Assembly: GCA_046346845.1 (NCBI GenBank)
Contig: JAXMHH010000003.1
Coordinates: forward strand, 433,615-497,614
Reading direction: 5' to 3'
DNA length: 64,000 nt
DNA from: DSSB01 sp046346845
Lineage (GTDB): Bacteria > UBA10199 > DSSB01
In this document: in pieces, positions 1-8,118 of the stretch
How the letters are laid out: every line of letters begins with the position of its first letter
Numbering within the stretch: position 1 is the stretch's first letter
Notes under the pieces: model-generated
The model's database searches: none
Told to the model about the DNA's origin: nothing
The model's input: only the letters and a program-made list of their open reading frames with translations
Program-made: the position numbers and the translations under genes

Positions 1-266
1 CGGGTCATGCCGGCCGGATTTTCCACGCCGAAATCCTTCGACATGGCGATCAGGTCGTTGATCTTCATCTCTTTCAAGTCTTTGAGATTGAGCAGGTTTC
101 CGCCCTCGCTCGGCTCTTCGTAGGCCTCGTCGGCCACGTCGGGGATCTCCCCCGGGGTGTCGGTGATCATCGGAGGGGGTGCTTGGTTCTCGCCGTTGCG
201 TTTGGAGGGGTGACGGCGACCGGCGCCGCGGCGGGTTTTGGAATCGTATTGTTTGGTCTCGGACAT
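1..266 (-). CDS. rho: Transcription termination factor Rho, N-terminal part (truncated by window edge)
   Basis: Only the first 88 codons are present; the frame starts at ATG 264-266 on the minus strand and runs off the left edge. Residues 1 to about 55 are a hydrophilic leader, first Arg/Lys-rich and then acidic. They are followed by LLNLKDLKEMKINDLIAMSK and FGVENPAGMT, which match the Rho N-terminal helical domain. The RNA-binding and ATPase domains lie outside the window. Rho is a hexameric RNA-dependent ATPase that ends transcription, and leaders before this domain are common outside enterobacteria. The gene diverges from argH across 237 bp. The assignment rests on one short domain, so a different protein carrying a Rho_N/SAP-like domain is possible. 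Confidence 0.8.
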   Translation of the reverse strand, partial: MSETKQYDSKTRRGAGRRHPSKRNGENQAPPPMITDTPGEIPDVADEAYEEPSEGGNLLNLKDLKEMKINDLIAMSKDFGVENPAGMT

Positions 267-452
267 AAAGATTGCTGGGAGCTTGGGGGAAATTGCAGCA
301 AGCGCAAGGAAACCGCTCGCTGATCCTTTTAGATAATTGGGGAATTTTGTTCAGACAGTAGGCTGGTCGGGATTTAAACTCAAACCGAGTATCTGTCTTC
401 CTCTATTCTCCGTCGATTATGTTGGGGGGCTATGGTGGTGTCAAGAGGTTTC

Positions 453-481
453 TTGACAGAGGGGACATCAACCTTTAAGCC
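453..481 (+). promoter_or_regulatory. Candidate sigma-70 promoter for argH
   Basis: A perfect -35 hexamer TTGACA lies at 453-458. The -10 is poor: TAAGCC at 476-481 (17 bp spacer) or TTTAAG at 474-479 (15 bp spacer). The position, about 25 bp before the argH start, fits a short leader. The -35 is clear; the -10 is a guess. Confidence 0.35.
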
Positions 482-503
482 GTCATTAATCTGAAGGGAA
501 TCC

Positions 504-1919
504 ATGAAAAACCAAAAACTATGGGGCGGACGCTTTAAAAACCAGACCTTAGCGGAGGTCGACGCCTTCAACGCCTCGGTCGGTTTCGACCATCGGCTGC
601 ATTTTTACGATATCGCCGGCAGCATCGCCCACGCCCGGATGTTGGCCAAGCAGGGCATCTTGAAGCAGGCCGAGGCCGCCAAGATCGTCGCGGGCCTCAA
701 GAAGATCCATCGCCTCATTGAATCCGGCCGGTTTCGTTGGGAGCTGGCCAAGGAAGACGTCCACCTCAACATCGAGTCCAAGCTGATCGAGCTGATCGGC
801 CCGGTCGGCGGGAAACTGCACAGCGCCCGCTCCCGCAACGATCAGGTGGCCACCGACCTGCGACTCTATTGCCGCGACCAGATCGGGGCGGTGGTCGAGG
901 CCTTGATCCGACTGCAGCGGGCCCTGGTGGACCAGGCCAAAAAGCACGTCGACGTCCTGATGCCGGGCTACACCCACCTGCAGCGCGCCCAGCCCATCTC
1001 GGTGGCCCATTACCTGCTGGCCTACCACGAAATGCTGGACCGCGACCTGCGCCGCCTGCTCGATTCCCTGCCCAGGGTCAACACCTTGCCCCTGGGGGCG
1101 GGGGCCCTGGCCGGCACCACCTTCCCCATCGACCGCGAGTGGGTCGCCCGCGAGCTGGGCTTCAGCGCGGTGGCCCGCAACAGCCTCGACGCGGTCAGCG
1201 ACCGGGATTTTGTCATCGAGACCCTCTCCAACTTCGCCCTGATCATGATGCACCTCTCGCGCCTGGCCGAGGAATGGATCCTCTGGACCTCGCAGGAGTT
1301 TCAATTCCTCCGCCTCCCTGAAGGTTATTGTACCGGTTCCTCGATGATGCCGCAGAAGATCAATCCGGACGTCCTCGAGTTGATTCGCGGCAAGACCGGC
1401 CGCGTCTACGGCTCACTCCTGACCCTGCTCACCCTGATGAAGGGCCTGCCCCTGGCCTACAACAAGGACATGCAGGAGGACAAAGAACCGCTCTTCGACG
1501 CGGTCGATACGGTGCTCGACTGCCTGAACCTGGCGGCCCCGATGGTGGCGAAAACCCGGTTCAACGAGGAGAACATGCGCAAGGCCCTGGGCGCCGGCTT
1601 CGTCCTAGCCACGGACCTGGCGGATTACCTGGCCGGCAAGGGGGTCCCCTTCCGCCAGGCCCACCGCGTGGTGGGCGAGATCGTGGCCTATTGCCAAGCG
1701 CGGGGGATTGAATTAAAGGATTTGAAAATCGAGGATTTGCGGCGTTTTGACCGGCATTTCCAAAAGGACGTCTTCCACTGGCTGGACGACGCCCATTCGG
1801 TCGACCGGCGCGCCTCGACGGGCGGCACCGCGCGAAAGCGGGTGAAGAAAGAGATCGAACAGGCCGAAAAGGCGCTCCGGGCCGCCGAGAAAGTGTTGAA
1901 GCTAAGCAAGGAAAAGTAG
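504..1919 (+). CDS. argH: Argininosuccinate lyase
   Basis: 471 residues, the normal family length (about 460-470). The enzyme splits argininosuccinate into arginine and fumarate, the last step of arginine synthesis, in the cytoplasm. It opens with KLWGGRF, typical of ArgH. The fumarate-lyase signature GSSMMPQKINPD is at residues 278-289 and contains the mobile-loop serines. TGYTHLQ-like PGYTHLQRAQP and ARSRNDQVATDLRL, both ArgH-specific substrate-binding stretches, are intact. The ATG at 504 follows GAAGGGA at a good distance. The gene is followed by a 239 bp gap holding a large inverted-repeat element before lysA, so arginine and lysine synthesis are neighbours but may be separate transcripts. 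Confidence 0.97.
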   Translation: MKNQKLWGGRFKNQTLAEVDAFNASVGFDHRLHFYDIAGSIAHARMLAKQGILKQAEAAKIVAGLKKIHRLIESGRFRWELAKEDVHLNIESKLIELIGPVGGKLHSARSRNDQVATDLRLYCRDQIGAVVEALIRLQRALVDQAKKHVDVLMPGYTHLQRAQPISVAHYLLAYHEMLDRDLRRLLDSLPRVNTLPLGAGALAGTTFPIDREWVARELGFSAVARNSLDAVSDRDFVIETLSNFALIMMHLSRLAEEWILWTSQEFQFLRLPEGYCTGSSMMPQKINPDVLELIRGKTGRVYGSLLTLLTLMKGLPLAYNKDMQEDKEPLFDAVDTVLDCLNLAAPMVAKTRFNEENMRKALGAGFVLATDLADYLAGKGVPFRQAHRVVGEIVAYCQARGIELKDLKIEDLRRFDRHFQKDVFHWLDDAHSVDRRASTGGTARKRVKKEIEQAEKALRAAEKVLKLSKEK

Positions 1920-1924
1920 GAGCA

Positions 1925-2107
1925 TTTTAATCAACCGCCCGTCCGGGGAGCCGGGAGCTTCCCCTTGGAGCGGGTTTTCGTGGGCCCAATACCTCGACGC
2001 ACCCGATATTTTGGGCCCTCGAACCTTTTCCCGCGGCGGCGCGAGCCGCGGGAAAAAGAGCTCCAAGGGGAAGCTCCCGGCTCCCCGGACGGGCGCTCCT
2101 ATTAAAA
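1925..2107 (+). repeat. Structured inverted-repeat element, copy 1
   Basis: Arms at 1937-1971 and 2060-2094 are perfectly complementary over 35 bp, and TTTTAAT/ATTAAAA (1925-1931/2101-2107) can extend the stem past a bulge. Inside are two adjacent hairpins. Hairpin 1 (1973-2025) has a stem interrupted by a two-base TT bulge just before CG, and carries ACCTCGACGCACCCGATATT (1991-2010) in its loop. Hairpin 2 (2026-2056) has a perfect 12 bp stem and the loop GGCGCGA (2038-2044). The element fills the gap between the co-directional argH and lysA. Its arms share no sequence with the arms of the other copies, but the loops do. It could be an RNA structure or a mobile DNA hairpin; no protein is encoded. 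Confidence 0.85.
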
Positions 2108-2158
2108 GGGCGCAGCACTCCACCGAACCGAAGCGAGGAAAGGCAAGCAACAAGGTCC

Positions 2159-3430
2159 ATGCATCATTTTGCTTACAAGAAAGGCATCCTGCACGCCGAG
2201 CAAGTCCCCATCCCCAAGATCGTCAAGGCGGTCGGCACCCCGACCTATATCTATTCGCACGCGACGCTGACCCGGCACTTCCAGGTCTTCGACCAGGCTT
2301 TCTCCGACGTCCCGCACCTGATCTGCTACTCGATGAAGTGCAACTCCAACCTGGCCATCCTCAAGACCTTCGCCAACCTGGGCGGAGGCATCGACATCGT
2401 GAGCCAGGGCGAGCTCTACCGCGCCTTGAAGGCCGGCTGCGACCCGCGCAAGATCGTCTTCTCGGGCGTCGGCAAGACCGAGGCCGAGATCGCCTTCGCG
2501 CTCAAGAAAAAGATCCTGATGTTCAATGTCGAGAGCGAGCAAGAACTGCACGCCATCGACCGGGTGGCCCGCAAGCTGAAAAAGCGGGCCCCGGTCTCGC
2601 TTCGCGTCAACCCCGACATCGATCCCAAGACGCATCCCTACATCACCACGGGGATGAAGAAGAGCAAGTTCGGCGTCCAATACGAGGAGGCCTTTGGGCT
2701 GTATTCCCGCGCCAAGGCGATGCGCGGCATCGAGGTGGTCGGCGTCGATTGCCACATCGGCTCCCAGCTCACCGAAGTGAAACCCTTCATCGATGCCCTG
2801 CGCAAGGTGATCGAGCTGATCCGACGCCTGCAAGCCCTGAAGCTCGAGATTCGTTACCTCGATTTAGGCGGCGGGCTCGGCATCCGCTACGACGAGGAAA
2901 ACCCGCCCTCGCCCGCCGATTACGCCAGCGCCATCAAGCGGGAGCTGCGGGGCCTGCCCCTCACCCTGATCTTCGAGCCGGGGCGGGTCTTGATGGGCAA
3001 CGCCGGCATCCTGGTGACCCAGCTGCTGTACACCAAGGACCGCGACAACAAGAAATTCTACATCGTCGACGCGGCGATGAACGACCTGATCCGCCCGGCC
3101 TTCTACGACAGCTACCACGAGATCCTGCCGGTGACCGAGCGCCCGCGCCGAAAGGCCGTGGTCGACGTGGTGGGCCCGATCTGCGAATCGGGCGACTTCC
3201 TGGCCACCGACCGCGAGCTCCCGGAATACCAACCCGGCGAGCTGATGGCGGTGATGAGCGCCGGCGCCTACGGATTTTCAATGGCCTCGAACTACAATAC
3301 CCGGCCTCGGGCCTGCGAGGTGCTGGTCAAGGGCAACAAGTTTTTCGTGATCCGCAAGCGCGAGGCCTATGCGGATTTGGTGCGGGGCGAGCAAATCCCC
3401 GCGGAACTGAAAAAGAAGAAATCGGCCTAA
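2159..3430 (+). CDS. lysA: Diaminopimelate decarboxylase
   Basis: 423 residues, the family norm. A PLP enzyme that decarboxylates meso-diaminopimelate to lysine, the last step of lysine synthesis. The PLP lysine is K60 in CYSMKCNSN. The barrel glycine loop appears as DLGGGLGIRYD, and the C-terminal domain carries GPICESGDFLATDREL, with the cysteine that completes the active site of the dimer partner. The start ATG 2159 gives the expected N-terminus (MHHFAYKKGIL). The gene ends 5 bp before dapF. A longer frame in another phase runs over this gene but is a shadow of dapF. Confidence 0.97.
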   Translation: MHHFAYKKGILHAEQVPIPKIVKAVGTPTYIYSHATLTRHFQVFDQAFSDVPHLICYSMKCNSNLAILKTFANLGGGIDIVSQGELYRALKAGCDPRKIVFSGVGKTEAEIAFALKKKILMFNVESEQELHAIDRVARKLKKRAPVSLRVNPDIDPKTHPYITTGMKKSKFGVQYEEAFGLYSRAKAMRGIEVVGVDCHIGSQLTEVKPFIDALRKVIELIRRLQALKLEIRYLDLGGGLGIRYDEENPPSPADYASAIKRELRGLPLTLIFEPGRVLMGNAGILVTQLLYTKDRDNKKFYIVDAAMNDLIRPAFYDSYHEILPVTERPRRKAVVDVVGPICESGDFLATDRELPEYQPGELMAVMSAGAYGFSMASNYNTRPRACEVLVKGNKFFVIRKREAYADLVRGEQIPAELKKKKSA

Positions 3431-3435
3431 GGAAG

Positions 3436-4257
3436 ATGAAACTCAAATTCACCAAAATGCACGGCTTGGGCAACGACTTCGTCGTCATCAATTGCCTGGG
3501 CGAGAACTGCCCGCCCTTCGCCGACAAGGCCGCCCGCCTCTGCGACCGGCGCTTCGGGATCGGCTGCGACCAATTGCTGGTGATCCGGCCGTCGGAACGC
3601 GCGGATTTCAAGATGGATATCTACAACAACGACGGCAGCCAGGTGGAGATGTGCGGCAACGGCATCCGCTGCGTCGCCCGTTACCTGGTCGAGCACGGTG
3701 CCAGCACCAAGACCGAGCTGGCCATCGAGACCCTGGCCGGGATCATCCGTCCCCGCCTGGTCGACGGCCTAGTCGAGGTCGACATGGGCGAGCCGATCCT
3801 TGAAGGCCGGGAAATTCCCTCAACCCTGGAAGGCAAAGTCCTCGACCGCCCCCTGAACGTCGAGGGCCAAGAGCTCGCCATCACCTGCGTCAGCATGGGC
3901 AACCCGCACTGCGTGATCTTCGTCGACGACGTCGAGCGGGCACCCGTGACCACCCTGGGTCCCGTTTTGGAGCGTCATCCCCTCTTCCCCAAGCGGATCA
4001 ACGTCGAGTTCATCCAAGTCCTGGGCCCCTCCGAATTGAAGATGCGGGTCTGGGAACGGGGCGCGGGCGAGACCCTCGCCTGCGGCACGGGCGCCTGCGC
4101 CTCGCTGGTAGCCGCGGTGCTCACGGGACGTGCCCAGCGGGAGGCCGTCCTGCACCTCCGGGGCGGCGACCTGCGCATCCGGTGGAGCGAGAAGAACAAC
4201 CGCGTCTATATGACCGGCCCGGGTGAAGAGGTCTTTTCGGGAGAAATTGAACTATAA
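3436..4257 (+). CDS. dapF: Diaminopimelate epimerase
   Basis: 273 residues. It interconverts LL- and meso-diaminopimelate without a cofactor, using two cysteines: C73 in EMCGNGIRC and C216 in LACGTGACAS, both present. It supplies meso-DAP to LysA and to peptidoglycan. The start is ATG 3436, 5 bp after lysA and preceded by AAGGAAG; the N-terminus MKLKFTKMHGLGNDF is standard for the family. The frame stays open far upstream (to about 2011), but those codons overlap lysA and the inverted-repeat element, so I reject the longer form. Translation is probably coupled with lysA and dapA (11 bp gap). Confidence 0.97.
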   Translation: MKLKFTKMHGLGNDFVVINCLGENCPPFADKAARLCDRRFGIGCDQLLVIRPSERADFKMDIYNNDGSQVEMCGNGIRCVARYLVEHGASTKTELAIETLAGIIRPRLVDGLVEVDMGEPILEGREIPSTLEGKVLDRPLNVEGQELAITCVSMGNPHCVIFVDDVERAPVTTLGPVLERHPLFPKRINVEFIQVLGPSELKMRVWERGAGETLACGTGACASLVAAVLTGRAQREAVLHLRGGDLRIRWSEKNNRVYMTGPGEEVFSGEIEL

Positions 4258-4268
4258 AGGAAGCTATC

Positions 4269-5138
4269 ATGTTTGAAGGCTCCGGTGTCGCCCTCATCAC
4301 CCCCTTTCGAGACGGAAAAATCGACGAGCGCGCCTTGGTCGACCTGATCGAGGCCCAGATCGCCGGCGGAACCCAGCTTCTGGTGCCCTGCGGTACCACC
4401 GGGGAGTCCGCCACCCTGAGCCACGAGGAGCACGACCGGGTGATCGACATCACGGTCGCCGCGGCCAAGGGCCGGGTGCCGGTCCTGGCCGGGGCCGGCT
4501 CCAACTCCACCGCGGAGGCAATCCGCCTGACCCTGCACGCCAAGCAGGCCGGGGCCGACGGCGCCCTCCACATCTGCCCCTATTACAACCGGCCGACCCA
4601 AGAGGGCCTGTACCGCCACTTCGAGGCGGTGGCGAAGGCCGCTGCCTTTCCAATCGTCCTTTACAACATTCCGGGCCGGACCGGGGTCAATATGCTGCCG
4701 AAGACCGTAGCGCGCCTGGCCAAGCTCGACAATATCGTCGGCATCAAAGAGGCCTCCACGGTGGGGCAGGTCTCGGAGCTGATCGAGCTTTGCCCGCCGG
4801 AATTCGCGGTCCTTTCCGGAGAAGACGCCCTCACCTTTCCCATGTTGGCGCTGGGCGCGAAGGGCGCCATCTCGGTAACGGCCAACCTGCTGCCCAAGCT
4901 CTGCCGGGAGCTGTTCGACGCCGCCAGCAAGGGGGATTGGCTACGAGCGCGGCAGATTCATTTTGAGCTGGCCGAGATGAACCGAGTCTTGTTCCTCGAG
5001 ACCAATCCTGCGCCCGTCAAGGCCGCCCTGGGCTTGATGAAAAAGATCTCGCCCGAGCTCCGCCTGCCCCTGGTCTCGGTCGGCGACGAGAGCCTGGAGG
5101 CGCTGAAACAGGCCCTTCGCTCCTATCGACTGCTATGA
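4269..5138 (+). CDS. dapA: 4-hydroxy-tetrahydrodipicolinate synthase
   Basis: 289 residues, a (beta/alpha)8 aldolase-class enzyme that condenses pyruvate with aspartate semialdehyde at the entry to the DAP pathway. The Schiff-base lysine is K160 in NIVGIKEAS, the catalytic tyrosine is Y132 in VLYNIPGRTG, and the pocket threonines T43-T44 lie in CGTTGESATL. AAGGAAG before ATG 4269 is a good ribosome site. The stop overlaps the next start in an ATGA junction (5135-5138), so the following small secreted protein is translationally coupled to it. Confidence 0.97.
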   Translation: MFEGSGVALITPFRDGKIDERALVDLIEAQIAGGTQLLVPCGTTGESATLSHEEHDRVIDITVAAAKGRVPVLAGAGSNSTAEAIRLTLHAKQAGADGALHICPYYNRPTQEGLYRHFEAVAKAAAFPIVLYNIPGRTGVNMLPKTVARLAKLDNIVGIKEASTVGQVSELIELCPPEFAVLSGEDALTFPMLALGAKGAISVTANLLPKLCRELFDAASKGDWLRARQIHFELAEMNRVLFLETNPAPVKAALGLMKKISPELRLPLVSVGDESLEALKQALRSYRLL

Positions 5139-5647
5139 AAAAAATTTTCTATTTTCTGGTAGTCCTGTGCTGCGCCGCCTCGCCCCTTCGGGCCCAGGTG
5201 CTGGAGCAGACCTTCAACGACGAGGAGGCCTTCTTCCGCATCTCCACCCCGAATGGGCAGTGGTCCTTTGATCCGCGCGGCGTCGATCCCGGCCCGCTGC
5301 GCCTCACCATCCATTATGAGGCGCCCGTCTACCAATTCGTGCCCAATGTCACGGTACGGGTCCAAGAGCTGGATTCGCCCAAGACCAAGCTGGAGCGTTT
5401 TCTGAAGCAAGACCTGGCCGCCCTGCCCGCAACGGTGGAGTTGGTGGAAAAGAAAAAGATCGTCCATGCGGGCCTGGACGGCTACCAGGTGGTCCTCCAT
5501 GACAAGGAATCCAAGGCCGTTTTTCACCAGTGGATCTTCATCGCCAAGGGACGGAGCTTTGTGATAACCTGCACTTCGAACGTCGAGAGCTATACTCGCA
5601 TGCGCAAGGACTTTTTAAAGATCCTCGAATCCTTCGAGGTCACTTAG
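5135..5647 (+). CDS. Secreted protein of unknown function inside the dap operon
   Basis: 170 residues. It begins with a signal peptide (MKKIFYFLVVLCCAASPLRA, then Q), so the product is exported. The mature part (about 150 residues) is a mixed alpha/beta sequence with no catalytic motif I recognise. The late stretch HQWIFIAKGRSFVITCTS followed by RKDFLKILESFEV looks like the end of a PsbP-like or DUF1795-like fold, where a final strand is followed by a helix bearing SF; this is only an impression. It overlaps dapA by 4 bp and lies 8 bp before dapB, so it is co-expressed with DAP synthesis. A role in the envelope is plausible but unproven. Confidence 0.8.
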   Translation: MKKIFYFLVVLCCAASPLRAQVLEQTFNDEEAFFRISTPNGQWSFDPRGVDPGPLRLTIHYEAPVYQFVPNVTVRVQELDSPKTKLERFLKQDLAALPATVELVEKKKIVHAGLDGYQVVLHDKESKAVFHQWIFIAKGRSFVITCTSNVESYTRMRKDFLKILESFEVT

Positions 5648-5655
5648 GGGTTTTC

Positions 5656-6438
5656 ATGATCCGCATCATCGTTACCGGCATCGCAGGACGCATGGGCAGT
5701 CGCATCGCCGACCTGATCCGCCAAGGCAAGGGACTTTCCCTGGCCGGGGCCACCGAGGCGCCGGGCTCCTTCGCCGTCGGGACCCTGCTCCCCGAGGGCC
5801 ACCCGGTGGTCGACGACCTCGAGAAGAACATCGGGCACGGCGACGTGGTCATCGACTTCAGCTCGCCCAAGGCGACCCTGCGGCACGCGGAGATCGCGGC
5901 GAAGCACGACAAGGCCCTGGTGGTGGGCACCACCGGGTTCAGCGCGGAGGAGCGCGGCAAGCTCCTCGGCCTGCTGGAAAAAATCCCCTCCGTCTTCTCC
6001 TCCAACATGAGCATCGGGATGAACGTCATGTTCCAGGCGGCCGCCAAGATGGCCGCCCTGCTGGGGGAAGACTACGACATCGAGATCTTCGAGGCCCACC
6101 ACCGCCACAAGAAAGACGCCCCCAGCGGCACGGCCCTCACCCTGGCCGAGGAGATCGCCAAGGCGGTGGGGCGCGACCTGGGCAAGGTCGCCAAGTACGA
6201 GCGCCATGGCCAGATCGGCGAGCGCGCGCCGCGCGAGATCGGCATCCAGACGATTCGGGGCGGCGACATCGTGGGCGACCACACGGTCTACTTCGCGGGA
6301 AGCGGGGAACGGCTCGAGCTCACCCACCGCGCGACCAGCCGGGACAATTTCGCCCGCGGAGCCATCCTGGCGGCCCAATGGGTCAGCGACAAGGCTCCCG
6401 GAGTTTACACCATGGCCGACGTCTTGGGGTTGAAATGA
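5656..6438 (+). CDS. dapB: 4-hydroxy-tetrahydrodipicolinate reductase
   Basis: 260 residues. It reduces the DapA product to tetrahydrodipicolinate with NAD(P)H. The dinucleotide-binding loop GIAGRMG is at residues 8-14. The family signature EAHHRHKKDAPSGTA starts at residue 146, with the catalytic histidine pair and lysine. The start at ATG 5656 follows TTAGGGG; a frame extending upstream to 5530 overlaps the preceding gene and lacks the family N-terminus. The stop TGA (6436-6438) overlaps the next ATG (6435). Confidence 0.97.
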   Translation: MIRIIVTGIAGRMGSRIADLIRQGKGLSLAGATEAPGSFAVGTLLPEGHPVVDDLEKNIGHGDVVIDFSSPKATLRHAEIAAKHDKALVVGTTGFSAEERGKLLGLLEKIPSVFSSNMSIGMNVMFQAAAKMAALLGEDYDIEIFEAHHRHKKDAPSGTALTLAEEIAKAVGRDLGKVAKYERHGQIGERAPREIGIQTIRGGDIVGDHTVYFAGSGERLELTHRATSRDNFARGAILAAQWVSDKAPGVYTMADVLGLK

Positions 6439-7193
6439 AACTCATCCGCTTCGAACGCGAGGAAAAAATCAGCTTCGGCATCCTGGAGGGGGAAAAGATC
6501 CAGGCCCTGCGCGGGCCCCCGACCCAACCCCTGCACCTGGAAGAATCCTATCCCTTGAGCGAGGTGAACCTGCTCGCGCCGATCGTGCCCACCAAGATCG
6601 TCGCGGTGGGGCTCAACTACCGCGCCCACGCGAAAGAATTGAACCTGACCCCCTCCGACGAGCCCCTGCTCTTCCTCAAGCCGCCCAGCGCCCTGAACGG
6701 CCCGGGCTCGCCGATCCTGCTGCCCGAGATGTCCAAACGGGTCGACTTCGAGGGGGAGCTGGCGGTCGTGATCGGACAACGCGCCAAAAACCTCACCGAG
6801 GCGGAGACCGCCAAGGCCATCCTGGGCTATTCCTGTTTCAACGACGTCACGGCCCGCGACCTGCAGTTCAAAGACGTCCAGTTCACCCGCGCGAAGGCCT
6901 TCGACACCTTCGCCTGCCTGGGCCCCTGGATCGAGACCGAGCTGAACCCCTCCCAGCTCCAGATCGAGACCCGCGTCAACGGCCAGGTGCGCCAGAGCTC
7001 GAATACCTCCGATATGATCTTCCCGGTGCCGCGGGTGCTCGCCTTCATCTCGCGCGTCATGACCCTGGAGCCCGGCGACATTATCATCACCGGGACCCCC
7101 TCCGGAGTGGGTCCGCTGGAAAACGGCGACACCGTCGAGGTGACGATCGAGGGCATCGGCACCTTGAGCAATCCTGTCCTGCATGTGGATTAG
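6435..7193 (+). CDS. Fumarylacetoacetate hydrolase family protein
   Basis: 252 residues, the size of FAHD1-type hydrolases, decarboxylases and isomerases. A short N-terminal segment precedes the catalytic fold. Family marks include VGLNYRAHAKELN, KPPSALNGPGSPI, the metal-binding acidic run VDFEGELAVVIG, and the C-terminal GDIIITGTPSGVGPLENGD. These enzymes act on C-C bonds of small beta-diketo or 2-oxo acids such as oxaloacetate or acylpyruvates, with Mg2+. The exact substrate cannot be read from sequence. The start overlaps the dapB stop (ATGA), making it the last gene of the dap operon. An oxaloacetate tautomerase or decarboxylase role would suit an operon drawing on aspartate, but that is inference. 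Confidence 0.9.
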   Translation: MKLIRFEREEKISFGILEGEKIQALRGPPTQPLHLEESYPLSEVNLLAPIVPTKIVAVGLNYRAHAKELNLTPSDEPLLFLKPPSALNGPGSPILLPEMSKRVDFEGELAVVIGQRAKNLTEAETAKAILGYSCFNDVTARDLQFKDVQFTRAKAFDTFACLGPWIETELNPSQLQIETRVNGQVRQSSNTSDMIFPVPRVLAFISRVMTLEPGDIIITGTPSGVGPLENGDTVEVTIEGIGTLSNPVLHVD

Positions 7194-7199
7194 GCAAAT

Positions 7200-8063
7200 C
7201 TAGGCTAGAAAATCCAAAACCAGTTTGGCCAGGGCCTCGGGCCGATGGTGATGCACCATGTGGCCGCAATCTGGAATCTGCGCCGTTCGAGTCCCCGCGG
7301 GGAATTGGGCCTCCCGCTTCCTCACCTCCGTCCAAAAGTCCGGTCCGTCAAAACGCTGGGCCATCTCGGTCTTTTCGGCCGAGACCAGAAGGCATCTCGC
7401 ACGGATGCTTTGCCAGAAGGCGTGATGGACCTCCATGGGGACCCAATAGGGCTCGATCATCTTATGCTTGGGATCCGCGGCCATGGTGTAGCCCCGTGAG
7501 GTGCGCTTGCTGAGATGCCGGGCGAGGAACAGGGCCCGGCTGCGGTCGAGGTGGGGGTTGGATTTCTGCAGGCGCTCCGCCAAGGCCGCCAGGCTCGGAA
7601 AGACACGAAAGCGCTTCTGACCGATCGCTTGGATCCAGTGCCGCGCCCGCTCCGGCGCCACTTTCGGGGAGCGCGGCGGGATCAGGTAACCCTCGACGTT
7701 GATCAGGCTCGCCACCCGCTCTGGAAAGGCCCCGGCATAGACGGAGGCGACCATGCCGCCCAGGGAATGGCCCAGGAGCCAGACGGGTTGGCGCGGCGAG
7801 AGCTTGGCGAACAGGGCGTGGGCGTCCGCCACGTACTCGTAGAAGAAATATCCGAGGGGGTTCTTGCTATGCTCGCTGCGCCCGTAACCCCGCATGTCGG
7901 GGGCGATGCAAAAAAAGCGGTTTTGGAGGTGCTCGACCAGGAACTCAAAACCCGCCCCGGTATCCAGCCAACCGTGCAGCAGGAAGAGCTTGGGGCGCTT
8001 GGGCGAACCCCACGTGTAGACGCGCTGCCGAAGCCCGTGGATTTTGTAGTTCATCGCGCGCAT
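7200..8063 (-). CDS. Alpha/beta hydrolase
   Basis: 287 residues as drawn. The nucleophile elbow is LLGHSLGG with S100. LFLLHGWLDTG gives the oxyanion HGxxD region, PDMRGYGRS is typical of lipase/epoxide-hydrolase-like members, and the late PDCGHMVHHHRPE supplies the catalytic histidine. No signal peptide, so cytoplasmic; substrate unknown. The first ATG (8061-8063) touches the T-run of the terminator at 8064-8107. M4 (ATG ending at 8054) is an equally good start and more likely if the terminator is real. The gene is convergent with the dap operon, only 6 bp from the FAH-family gene. Confidence 0.88.
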   Translation of the reverse strand: MRAMNYKIHGLRQRVYTWGSPKRPKLFLLHGWLDTGAGFEFLVEHLQNRFFCIAPDMRGYGRSEHSKNPLGYFFYEYVADAHALFAKLSPRQPVWLLGHSLGGMVASVYAGAFPERVASLINVEGYLIPPRSPKVAPERARHWIQAIGQKRFRVFPSLAALAERLQKSNPHLDRSRALFLARHLSKRTSRGYTMAADPKHKMIEPYWVPMEVHHAFWQSIRARCLLVSAEKTEMAQRFDGPDFWTEVRKREAQFPAGTRTAQIPDCGHMVHHHRPEALAKLVLDFLA

Positions 8064-8107
8064 AAAAAAGGGGCCCTCCGCGCCCCGGAGGCCTGCGGAG
8101 GACCCCT
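8064..8107 (-). terminator. Rho-independent terminator after the histidine phosphatase gene
   Basis: Read on the minus strand, GGGGTCCTCCGC pairs with GCGGAGGGCCCC (one mismatch) around the loop AGGCCTCCGGGGC, and six T residues follow (8064-8069). It lies 11 bp after the stop of the phosphatase gene and directly before the hydrolase start, so it probably separates the two genes. Confidence 0.8.
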
Positions 8108-8118
8108 GAAAGACGATT

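Noticed and set aside
1937..2094. The elements as ordinary rho-independent terminators
   Set aside because: They are far longer than terminators, contain two inner hairpins with conserved loops, and no T-run follows the outer stem. Copy 1 also lies between co-directional genes.
2011..4257. A 748-codon plus-strand frame running through the inverted-repeat element and lysA into dapF
   Set aside because: Only the last 273 codons (from 3436) have protein character; the rest is the shadow of lysA in another phase. High GC keeps wrong frames open.
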